Below are positions 1 to 5,395 of a DNA stretch of 5,432 bases, one piece after another. The stretch is taken from NCBI GenBank assembly GCA_937872085.1, contig CALMQK010000357.1, forward strand, positions 1 through 5,432. The letters are read 5' to 3'. The number at the start of each line of letters is the position of its first letter. The first letter of the stretch is position 1. The stretch is from an uncultured euryarchaeote (GTDB lineage Archaea > Thermoplasmatota > Thermoplasmata > UBA10834). A model generated the notes under the pieces. It saw only the letters and a program-made list of their open reading frames with translations, had not been told where the DNA came from and searched no databases. A program made the position numbers and the translations under genes.

Positions 1-401
1 GTGATGCGCATGCTCCCACGATGGTCGGGAATGCCTACACCTTGTTCGAAGGGGAGAGCGCGGAAGACCTTAGAAAGGCGATCTTGGAGAGGAAGACGAG
101 CTATGCTGGCGAATCGACCCCCTTGAAAGACCTTGTATGGATGACGGTCAAGGTGACGGCGGAACTCTGGAGGACCTTGGGCCTATCGCTGGTCGGGATG
201 CCTGTTGAAGATGGGACTGAGTGCGCTCTTGCCGTCTCCAGGATGAGGACCATAAGCAAGGTCGTCGCGCTGATGGGTGCGACAGCGTTCCTCATACCAC
301 CTGCTCCCGCGCTGGCCGGCGTGCTGGGAGATTCCATTCATCGATCCAGGTCACGAACACATTTCTCAAGGATGACCAAGGGACCGAAAACGACACAGTG
401 A
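1..401 (+). CDS. PHP-domain metal-dependent phosphoesterase, C-terminal part (5' end outside window)
   Basis: The reading frame is open from the window edge: base 3 begins codons reading DAHAPTMVGNAYTLFEG, and TGA at 399-401 ends it, leaving 132 residues. Asp-Ala-His followed by a Gly-Asn-Ala-Tyr segment matches the end of the PHP fold, where the final Asp and His are metal ligands. The internal ATG at base 21 is not the true start, because this conserved motif lies before it. PHP proteins of this kind hydrolyse phosphoesters with a two- or three-metal centre; the substrate cannot be told from this fragment. After the PHP core come an amphipathic helical stretch and a hydrophobic segment around residues 82-107 (RTISKVVALMGATAFLIPPA and onward), which could anchor the protein to the membrane. 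The last ~25 residues are basic and polar (RSRSRTHFSR). The family call is fairly secure; the catalytic half is missing from the window. Confidence 0.78.
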   Translation, partial: DAHAPTMVGNAYTLFEGESAEDLRKAILERKTSYAGESTPLKDLVWMTVKVTAELWRTLGLSLVGMPVEDGTECALAVSRMRTISKVVALMGATAFLIPPAPALAGVLGDSIHRSRSRTHFSRMTKGPKTTQ

Positions 402-485
402 GATGGCCCGGGGCTACATCTTGTGGGGCTATGATGACTGCCGCGGAACCGCTCAACATGATTGACTGTTCGGCTCCAATCACAA
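402..485. other. Short intergenic spacer before the antiporter promoter
   Basis: No gene is supported here. In-frame codons upstream of the antiporter can be read back to a TTG at 462, but only about 9 of the 22 codons from 462 to 527 end in G or C, unlike the gene body, and a TATA-like box lies inside that stretch. I see no T-rich terminator behind the phosphoesterase stop. Confidence 0.5.
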
Positions 486-493
486 TTAAATAT
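486..493 (+). promoter_or_regulatory. TATA-like box of the antiporter gene
   Basis: TTAAATAT lies in an A/T island inside otherwise GC-rich sequence. An archaeal start site about 25 bases downstream falls near 514-518, just before the TTG at 528. This position decides the start: the 462 TTG would lie upstream of the transcript. Confidence 0.5.
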
Positions 494-527
494 CGAACAG
501 ACTATTCAAGTCCAGAGATGGGATGCG

Positions 528-1766
528 TTGGAGACTGAACAGACCCTCCTCCTGATATTCGTTGCTTTCCTCGCGGCGAAGCTTGGAAGCGAAATCATGG
601 AGCGCGCTAGGCTTCCTTCGATGATGGGAGAGATAATGGCCGGCATAGTACTCGGCCCAACCATATTCAATCTCATCACCGCAGACGCCGAGTTCTTTGA
701 CGTGTTAGCTCAGCTTGGTGCCACCTTTCTCTTGTTCACGGTCGGGATGGAAACCAAGATATCGGAACTGAAGAAGGTCGGACTCGTCGCGACATCTGTG
801 GCCGTTCTTGGCGTCGTGACACCATTTGTCGTTGGATACTATGTCTCGATGTTCCTGTTCTCGTCCACCATAGAGGCGATGTTCGTCGCGACCGCGCTTG
901 TGGCAACAAGCGTGGGCATAACCGCGAGGGTCCTAGAGGACCTCGGAATGATCCACACACTTGAAGCGAAGATAATCATTGGGGCCGCGGTGGTTGACGA
1001 CATACTGGGAATGATCGTGCTCACACTGGTGAGCGGGATCGCGAAGGGCGACCTGACGACCTTCAACGTCGCGGTGGTTGTCGGCGAGGCGGTCTGTTTC
1101 ATCGCAATTGTGACCATCCTAGGGACCAGGGTGGTGAAGTACGCTTCAGGGAAGAGGAACGTTCATTCCGACCGAACCGTGAACGGAGCTTGGGCCGTCC
1201 ATTACTCGACGGGAGCCTTCAGAAGGGATAGCTGGCTCGATCGATTGACCCAGAAGCAAGCCCCCTTCGTCATCATACTCGTGGTCATCTTCGGACTCTC
1301 CGCACTCGCATCTTTCGTCGGACTTGCGGCGATCATCGGGGCATTCTTCGCGGGGCTGATCTTCTCGGACACCAAGGAGACCTACGAGCTCGAGCAGAAG
1401 TTCGAGCCCCTCAATGTATTCCTCGTGCCATTCTTCTTTGTCGCGATCGGGGCAAGAGTGGCCCTGGGATCTTCTTCGGACATAATCCCGTTCGCAATCA
1501 TCCTGACGGTCGTTGCCATCCTGACCAAGCTCGTGGGGTGTTCTCTTGGGGCTATGACAAGAGGTGAGAGGACGGCCATGATAGTCGGGGCAGGAATGGT
1601 TCCGAGGGGCGAGGTCGGCATTGTCATTGCTATGATCGGTCTGAGCATGGGTACGATTGGACTGTCAACTTACTCGATAATCATCCTAGTGTCGATCGCA
1701 ACGACACTCTACACCCCATTCCTGATCAAGACTGTAGTAAAGGCCGAGGCGAAGAACAAGCGTTGA
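528..1766 (+). CDS. CPA2-family Na+/H+ antiporter (NapA/KefB-type membrane domain)
   Basis: This is a 412-residue polytopic membrane protein that most likely exchanges Na+ (or K+) for H+ across the cytoplasmic membrane. About 12 hydrophobic segments are visible. Family hallmarks are LPSMMGEIMAGIVLGPTIFN near residues 30-48, the tandem aspartates of AAVVDDILG at about 157-158 (the ion-binding pair of electrogenic CPA2 antiporters such as NapA), a second-half repeat GLAAIIGAFFAGLIFSDT near 265-282, PFFFVAIG near 301-308, and VPRGEVGIVIA near 358-368. A polar, basic loop of about 35-40 residues (roughly 205-243) separates the halves. There is no C-terminal TrkA-N/RCK domain, unlike full KefB/KefC, so nucleotide gating is not expected. 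The start is TTG at 528, with a weak GAGATGG ribosome site at 515-521. An in-frame TTG at 462 would add 22 residues but precedes the TATA-like box and its codons look non-coding. The DD motif argues for Na+ rather than glutathione-gated K+ transport; the exact ion is inferred. Confidence 0.92.
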   Translation: METEQTLLLIFVAFLAAKLGSEIMERARLPSMMGEIMAGIVLGPTIFNLITADAEFFDVLAQLGATFLLFTVGMETKISELKKVGLVATSVAVLGVVTPFVVGYYVSMFLFSSTIEAMFVATALVATSVGITARVLEDLGMIHTLEAKIIIGAAVVDDILGMIVLTLVSGIAKGDLTTFNVAVVVGEAVCFIAIVTILGTRVVKYASGKRNVHSDRTVNGAWAVHYSTGAFRRDSWLDRLTQKQAPFVIILVVIFGLSALASFVGLAAIIGAFFAGLIFSDTKETYELEQKFEPLNVFLVPFFFVAIGARVALGSSSDIIPFAIILTVVAILTKLVGCSLGAMTRGERTAMIVGAGMVPRGEVGIVIAMIGLSMGTIGLSTYSIIILVSIATTLYTPFLIKTVVKAEAKNKR

Positions 1767-1848
1767 CGAGCCCGCTCTCAACTGAAGCATGATGCGGTGC
1801 TCGACGGCATTGGACCAATGGATATCATGTTCCTTTTACTCGCCAAAG

Positions 1849-1866
1849 GAAGAGATTATTCTCTTC
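1849..1866. repeat. 7-bp inverted repeat (GAAGAGA-TTAT-TCTCTTC)
   Basis: The arms are perfect, with a 4-base spacer and a possible G-T extension at 1848/1867. It sits 82 bases after the antiporter stop and 9 bases before the TTTTATAAG box at 1876. It could be a weak hairpin helping 3'-end formation of the antiporter mRNA, with the T-rich run CCTTTTA following, or a regulator site beside the promoter. A repeat this size can also occur by chance. Confidence 0.3.
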
Positions 1867-1875
1867 TCTGCTACC

Positions 1876-1884
1876 TTTTATAAG
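1876..1884. promoter_or_regulatory. Strong TATA-box-like sequence with no assigned gene
   Basis: TTTTATAAG is the best TATA-box match in the window and is nearly symmetric, so direction is uncertain. Read on the plus strand, a start near 1905-1910 would give an RNA with no convincing ORF, or a leader of about 300 bases for the gene at 2215. Read on the minus strand, it would produce antisense RNA to the antiporter 3' end. Confidence 0.35.
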
Positions 1885-1960
1885 CAAGACCTTGAAGTCG
1901 GGGTTCATTCTGTCGAAGTCTCTACACTCCTCATCCCGTGCGCGGTTCTATCCGTCCGTC

Positions 1961-2083
1961 TCACAGCTTTTCTGCAGTCTTCGTCCTCTCCTCGATCTTC
2001 CGGGTCGGCTCCGCTCCAGCCACAGTCCCCTGACATCCCTCGACGTAGTTGATGTCGCTAGGAAGGCACACGGCTCCCTGCAA
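1961..2083 (-). pseudogene. Possible 40-codon minus-strand ORF or gene remnant
   Basis: The minus strand reads TTG at 2083 to TGA at 1961 and encodes 40 residues, including SDINYVEGCQGTVAGAEPT followed by a charged tail RKIEERTKTAEKL. About 29 of 40 codons end in G or C and most begin with a purine, which resembles the real genes and is unlike the plus-strand frames here. However, there is no ribosome site before the TTG, a TGA lies directly upstream in frame, and I recognise no family. It may be the C-terminal relic of a decayed gene, a small protein, or chance. Confidence 0.17.
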
Positions 2084-2178
2084 TCAAATGCCTAGGTGAA
2101 CAAGAACGAAATGGCGAGCATCTCATCAGTGGACCCTGGCCCGCAAGTCCACACACTCTCGGCCAGTCTCCTTCGGGA

Positions 2179-2189
2179 TAACTAATTAG
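2179..2189 (+). promoter_or_regulatory. TATA-like element of the nucleotidyltransferase gene (leaderless promoter)
   Basis: TAACTAATTAG is an A/T island whose centre lies about 30 bases before the ATG at 2215. This is the spacing expected if transcription begins at or just before the start codon. No Shine-Dalgarno motif precedes the ATG, which supports a leaderless mRNA. Confidence 0.5.
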
Positions 2190-2214
2190 AATCACACCGC
2201 AGATAGGGCAAGCG

Positions 2215-2988
2215 ATGGCAGAAACGCGGCCCGACAATCACGGTAGTTCACCACTGGAGGACATGCCAGAGGAGGCCCGAAGGATCGTGGACCACGCACG
2301 TGAGAAGTCGGTCCAGCTGAGGCTGATGGGCGGTCTCGCGGTCCGTGTGCATTGCAGGAGCTCCGCCTTCTGCGAGCGACCGTACTCTGACATTGATCTC
2401 ATCGGGCTCAGCTCCCAGGCGGCTCGGATAGAGCAGGTCTTCCGGGAGCTCGGGTACATTCCGGACAACGCGTTCAACGCGCTCCACGGGAGTCAACGAC
2501 TGAAGTATGAGGACCACGTGAACAATCGGCATGTTGAGGTCTTCCTGGACAAGTTCAGGATGGACCAGACGCTGGATTTCAGGGGAAGGCTCGGCATAGA
2601 CCCATACACGATTTCCCTGTCCGACCTGTTCATCACGAAGATCCAAGTGGTCAAGATGGACGAGAAGGACTTCCATGACCTGTTCTCTCTTCTCAGGGAC
2701 CACAAGATCGGAGCCGACGACCGGGAAGGTGTTGTCAATGCCCGATACATCGCGCAACTTTGCGCTCATGATTGGGGACTGTACCACACTTTGCTCAAGA
2801 ATCTCGACCGTCTCCCGGAGTTCTACGACCACTACCACCTCGACAAGGCGGAGAGAGAGTCGATGGACAGGAAACTGTGGATCCTGCGATTGATGGTCCT
2901 TGAGGAGCACAAAGGGCCCATCTGGAGAGCGCGCGACAGGCTTGGAGAGCGACTACCTTACCATGAGGAATTGGAGAGGGTAGCATAG
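2215..2988 (+). CDS. Orphan nucleotidyltransferase-fold protein (MNT/AbiEii-like)
   Basis: This 257-residue soluble protein carries the DNA polymerase beta-type nucleotidyltransferase signature. It has Gly-Gly in LRLMGGLAVRVH (residues 39-40), the two metal-binding aspartates in YSDIDLIG (59 and 61), and a candidate third carboxylate in VEVFLDKF (Asp112). A helix with KIQVVKMDEKDFHDLFSLL (about 142-160) resembles the Lys-rich segment after the core in AbiEii-type enzymes. Residues 165-257 are helical and charged (DRLPEFYDHYHLDKAERESMDRK) and may bind substrate. Such enzymes transfer a nucleotide to RNA, protein or a small molecule; the substrate here is unknown. AbiEii relatives are toxins paired with an AbiEi antitoxin, but no partner gene is adjacent, so a toxin role is not supported. 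The start is the ATG at 2215, with no ribosome site but a well-spaced TATA-like box. The active-site residues appear intact. The fold is secure; the physiological role is not. Confidence 0.82.
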   Translation: MAETRPDNHGSSPLEDMPEEARRIVDHAREKSVQLRLMGGLAVRVHCRSSAFCERPYSDIDLIGLSSQAARIEQVFRELGYIPDNAFNALHGSQRLKYEDHVNNRHVEVFLDKFRMDQTLDFRGRLGIDPYTISLSDLFITKIQVVKMDEKDFHDLFSLLRDHKIGADDREGVVNARYIAQLCAHDWGLYHTLLKNLDRLPEFYDHYHLDKAERESMDRKLWILRLMVLEEHKGPIWRARDRLGERLPYHEELERVA

Positions 2989-3196
2989 TGTATTCACATA
3001 TCGAATGACAATGTGCGAACACCCGGATCATGGCCCCAAATCTACCGGCGAACAAGGCTAGCAGAGATCCCCCTTGCAGGGAATCAGAGTCAACTCCGAG
3101 CACTTTCTAGCCATTTGTTCGGCAGTACTATCCGTCGATGCGGGAAAGACACATATCAGACCTCGTGAATTAGTCCCGACAAGGTCACTGATACTC

Positions 3197-3631
3197 ATGG
3201 GAGACTCTTCTGAGCCGCAGACCGACGGTTCCTCGCCAAGGACATCGGTTGCCGCAAACAAGCTCGTCAGGATTCTCTGGAATGCGGCTGGGACTTTCTT
3301 CCTTGCGCTAGGACTCATCGGGATTCCTTTGCCCCTCCTTCCCACAACGCCCTTCCTCCTGATCGCAGCTGCGTGTTATCTCAGGGGCTCAAGGCGAATG
3401 TACAACTGGTTGATGATGAACAGATACTTTGGTGCTTATCTGAAAGACTACCTGGAAGGAAAGGGATTGGCAATCAGAACGAAGATTGTTGCGATTTCAG
3501 CGCTCTGGGGTGTCATCTTGTTCTCAGCAACGTTCGCTACCGATAACGCAATCGTTCGAATCGGCTTGCTCGCCGTGGCTCTCGGAGTAACAATCCATCT
3601 ACTAACGCTCGAGACCAAGCGGAGAGTCTAG
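3197..3631 (+). CDS. DUF454 (YbaN-like) small integral membrane protein
   Basis: This 144-residue protein has the DUF454 signature: a first hydrophobic segment (about 25-62) containing LIGIPLPLLPTTPFLLIAA, then an arginine-rich turn YLRGSRRMYNWLMMNRYFG (61-79) and DYLEGKG (84-90). Two further membrane segments follow at about 97-113 and 118-137, and the end is basic (ETKRRV). The first 20 residues are polar. Family members sit in the cytoplasmic membrane and have no settled function. I start at the ATG at 3197, not at an in-frame ATG at 3074: the 41 extra residues lack family similarity, and a possible AAGGTCA ribosome site lies 10 bases before 3197. A CATATC element at about 3150-3155 could be the TATA box. 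The gene stands alone: 208 bases follow the nucleotidyltransferase, and the next gene converges on it. Confidence 0.88.
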   Translation: MGDSSEPQTDGSSPRTSVAANKLVRILWNAAGTFFLALGLIGIPLPLLPTTPFLLIAAACYLRGSRRMYNWLMMNRYFGAYLKDYLEGKGLAIRTKIVAISALWGVILFSATFATDNAIVRIGLLAVALGVTIHLLTLETKRRV

Positions 3632-3874
3632 GATGCCGAACGGAAGCGCCGAATAATCCGCAGATGCTGGTGCGAGCCGTCCGACACAGCTGGTCAAGCA
3701 TGTTCTGTGATCACCATAAACATGTGCCGGGGCCCTGATATTGCCCGGAATCTGCCGGTATTCAGAACTGGGGTAATACTTGCCGGTACGAAATCCCCGG
3801 ATTCGGGCTCCAATCTCTTGCCTGCAGATAATGGAGCCGCGTTTCCTCCTCTATGGTCTTTTCCGAGGCTATGG
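3632..3874. other. Convergent intergenic region
   Basis: The DUF454 and DUF116 genes end facing each other across 243 bases. Short direct similarities occur (TGCCGGTA at about 3752 and 3782) and GC-rich self-complementary bits such as GGGGCCC, but there is no long hairpin or clear T-rich terminator on either strand. A plus-strand frame crossing the region (3707-3997) runs antisense into the DUF116 gene and shows no domain. I see no supported gene here. Confidence 0.5.
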
Positions 3875-4684
3875 TCAAGGGCTTACCAACTGCACGATTC
3901 TCTCCAGACTGACCGAGTTTTCATAGAAGTCTCCCATCCACCTCGCGCATCTGTTCGCGCTCAAGGGGACCCCGACCGTGGGAAGACCGAGATGTAGGCT
4001 CTCTCGCATGCCCATCACCAGCTCAGGTACGCACGCGATGCCCAAACCGCCTATTCTCCTACCCGAATGCGACAAGCCCTTTAGCTTCTTGAGGTCCGTG
4101 CCCATCCAGATGTACGCGTCAATGCCGTACTGCCTCAGAAGGGTGCTGACCCTGTTCAGGAAACAGGCGTTCGAACAACCACGGCAGACGTAGTCAATGT
4201 CGCTCATTGAGGACTTACAGCCGTGTTTGAAGTCCTTCAGACAGTGAGGGAGGAAGGCAATCTTGCGCTCGCACTTCATGAATTCTTCCCGATTGATCCG
4301 ATTCACTAGCTCTATCTCCAGCATGTAAAGGTGATATTGTTCCTCGCTGGTCCAGAGTCTCCGATCTCGAAACCTGAGAATCGAAAGGTCCTCCAAGTGC
4401 TGCTTGACGAACGGCGTGTACTCGGACAAAGCAGGACTGATCCTCCCCAGCAGGAACACCATATCCGGATCACCGAGGCCTTCACGTGCCCTGCGAAGCA
4501 TGTGCTTTCTGGCACTGGCTCTCCGGAGCTCACCTAGAAGCGTCTCTTTATCGGGATACTTCTTGAGACATTCATCCGCGAGTTGTTGTATCAAATCATA
4601 GTACCCATCTGTGGAGGAACCGCGATCAAAGAGCGAGTAAGTCTTTCCCGGCAATGGGCTGTAATGAAATCCTTCCTCGGCCAT
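3875..4684 (-). CDS. DUF116 cysteine-rich protein, probable metal or Fe-S binding
   Basis: This 269-residue protein has the DUF116 domain in its second half. The signature runs KIAFLPHCLKDFKHGC (Cys148, Cys156), then DYVCRGCSNACFLNRV (Cys167, Cys170, Cys174), the segment YGIDAYIWMGTDLKKL, GIACVPELVMGM (Cys218) and LSANRCARW (Cys246). The spacing of these cysteines suggests a bound metal or Fe-S cluster; that is inference, as the family has no established reaction. The N-terminal 135 residues are charged and helical, with no transmembrane segment, so the protein should be cytosolic. Start: the minus-strand ATG at 4684 is preceded by GGAGG at a 6-base spacing, and the C-terminus ends at TGA 3877-3875. 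It lies 131 bases downstream of the rubrerythrin gene on the same strand and may share its transcript. No frameshift or missing key cysteine is seen. Confidence 0.9.
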   Translation of the reverse strand: MAEEGFHYSPLPGKTYSLFDRGSSTDGYYDLIQQLADECLKKYPDKETLLGELRRASARKHMLRRAREGLGDPDMVFLLGRISPALSEYTPFVKQHLEDLSILRFRDRRLWTSEEQYHLYMLEIELVNRINREEFMKCERKIAFLPHCLKDFKHGCKSSMSDIDYVCRGCSNACFLNRVSTLLRQYGIDAYIWMGTDLKKLKGLSHSGRRIGGLGIACVPELVMGMRESLHLGLPTVGVPLSANRCARWMGDFYENSVSLERIVQLVSP

Positions 4685-4690
4685 CCAGTT

Positions 4691-4695
4691 CCTCC
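4691..4695 (-). promoter_or_regulatory. Ribosome binding site of the DUF116 gene
   Basis: GGAGG on the minus strand lies 6 bases before the ATG at 4684 and fixes this start. Confidence 0.75.
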
Positions 4696-4758
4696 GCCTG
4701 AATCACTCTGAAGGGATTATGAGGTTTGTGTCGCTTTTCCTCCCCTATAGACTCTTGC

Positions 4759-4781
4759 GGGACGAAAGCCCTTTGTCGCCC
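4759..4781. repeat. Imperfect hairpin between the rubrerythrin and DUF116 genes
   Basis: GGG-A-CGA-AA pairs with TT-G-TCG-CCC around a short loop, giving about eight pairs with two bulged bases. It lies about 35 bases beyond the rubrerythrin stop. No U-run follows on the minus strand, so it does not look like a strong terminator; it could protect a 3' end or mark partial termination. Possibly chance. Confidence 0.22.
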
Positions 4782-4815
4782 ATCACTATCGCTCAGATTC
4801 CCAAAACGCAGGGGA

Positions 4816-5304
4816 CTATCCCTCAAGGATTGGCATATAGCCGTACCAAGAACCGTCATCCTCCAAGAACTGAAGGTTCTCCTCCAGAAGCCCCAGATGC
4901 ACAATCTCCATTCTGATCAGCTTCGCAAAAATCTTTCTCATCTTGGGACTCGCCCTCGCAGCATGTTTCGTGTAGAACTCTATTGACCTTCTTTCAGTCA
5001 ATATTCCCAGCTTGATGGCGGAGATGGCATCCTTAGCGTGGATCGAGTTCTTGTGTATCCGTTCCGGGAAGACCTGTTTCAGGGATTTCTTCAGCTTCTC
5101 TTTGCCAGGCGGCTTCAGTCTTCCTCCCAGGTTGGACAGCTCGATCTCGAGAATATGTGCGTGGTCCTTCTCGTCGGCGGCAAGGCTCCTGAGCAGGGTC
5201 TTTGCCTTCTCGCTGGCTACCAGGTCCTTGAACTTCGAATAGTACTCGCTTCCGAAATGCTCCATCTCGATCGCTGTCGCAAGAATCTCCTTTGCATCTG
5301 CCAT
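4816..5304 (-). CDS. Rubrerythrin-like ferritin-fold diiron protein (no rubredoxin domain)
   Basis: This 162-residue cytosolic four-helix protein has all the expected diiron ligands: Glu15 in AIEMEHFGSEYY, Glu45 and His48 in DEKDHAHILE, Glu104 in LTERRSIEFY, and Glu133 and His136 in RMEIVHLGLLEE. A linker near residues 60-90 (rich in Lys, Pro) separates the helix pairs, and the tail SWYGYMPILEG is typical of archaeal and anaerobe ferritin-family proteins. Rubrerythrins reduce hydrogen peroxide at the diiron site. This one lacks the C-terminal rubredoxin-type Cys4 iron site and has no cysteine at all, so electrons must come from a separate donor, or it may act in iron handling. The minus-strand ATG at 5304 has GGAGG 6 bases upstream. 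It is the first gene of a possible two-gene unit with DUF116. The family call is secure; the exact activity is inferred. Confidence 0.92.
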   Translation of the reverse strand: MADAKEILATAIEMEHFGSEYYSKFKDLVASEKAKTLLRSLAADEKDHAHILEIELSNLGGRLKPPGKEKLKKSLKQVFPERIHKNSIHAKDAISAIKLGILTERRSIEFYTKHAARASPKMRKIFAKLIRMEIVHLGLLEENLQFLEDDGSWYGYMPILEG

Positions 5305-5310
5305 GGATTC

Positions 5311-5315
5311 CCTCC
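5311..5315 (-). promoter_or_regulatory. Ribosome binding site of the rubrerythrin gene
   Basis: GGAGG on the minus strand lies 6 bases before the ATG at 5304, the same arrangement as the downstream DUF116 gene, and supports that start. Confidence 0.78.
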
Positions 5316-5340
5316 GCTGGGCGAACAGGGATTACAGGCA

Positions 5341-5356
5341 CTTAACGGTATTAAGG
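5341..5356 (-). promoter_or_regulatory. TATA-like box of the rubrerythrin gene with overlapping inverted repeat
   Basis: On the minus strand CCTTAATA (5356-5349) is a TATA-like element; a start about 26 bases on, near 5326, would leave a leader of roughly 20 bases that contains the GGAGG site. A short inverted repeat, CTTAA-CGGTA-TTAAG (5341-5355), overlaps it and could be bound by a repressor. The box is supported by spacing; the operator idea is speculative. Confidence 0.4.
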
Positions 5357-5383
5357 ATTGCGCAGTATTAGCGCTGAATTCAA

Positions 5384-5395
5384 CGGTCATGACCG
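5384..5395. repeat. Perfect 12-bp palindrome CGGTCATGACCG
   Basis: The palindrome lies 80 bases before the rubrerythrin start and about 28 bases beyond its TATA-like box. It could be a dimeric regulator site. About one perfect 12-bp palindrome is expected by chance in a window this long, so position is the only argument for function. Confidence 0.25.

Larger units (their letters stand above)
1767..2214. other. 448-base gap without a convincing gene
   Basis: Plus-strand open frames here (for example 1789-2052) translate into Ser/Pro/Arg-rich sequence from a C/T-rich strand and show no domain, so I do not call them. The gap holds an inverted repeat at 1849-1866, a TATA box at 1876-1884, a pyrimidine-rich stretch (about 1915-2030), a coding-like minus-strand ORF of 40 codons (2083-1961), and the promoter of the next gene near 2179-2189. 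No tRNA-like T-loop, CRISPR repeat or box C/D pair was found. It may include a non-coding RNA or the remnant of a lost gene. Confidence 0.6.

Noticed and set aside
1789..2095. Plus-strand open frames of 87 and 67 codons after the antiporter
   Set aside because: They are Ser/Pro/Arg-rich products of a C/T-rich strand, with no ribosome site, domain or coding-like third-position pattern.
2129..2152. 6-bp inverted repeats at 2129-2152 (GTGGAC/GTCCAC) and 2032-2056 (GACATC/GATGTC)
   Set aside because: Short arms with 12-13 base loops are expected by chance about this often in a 448-base gap.
2060..2250. Minus-strand CPICG motif, suggestive of a zinc ribbon
   Set aside because: Only one CxxC is well placed, third positions are rich in A/T, and the frame runs into the nucleotidyltransferase start; probably chance.
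2248..2910. Long minus-strand open frame of 220 codons opposite the nucleotidyltransferase
   Set aside because: It is fully antisense to a gene with clear GG and DxD catalytic motifs; its product is a low-complexity Val/Leu/Glu sequence with no recognisable domain.
3074..3196. Upstream extension of the DUF454 gene to an ATG at 3074
   Set aside because: The extra 41 residues lack family similarity; the ATG at 3197 leaves a normal-length protein.
3707..3997. Plus-strand 96-codon frame in the convergent gap
   Set aside because: Its last 120 bases are antisense to the DUF116 gene, and it has no motif or ribosome site.
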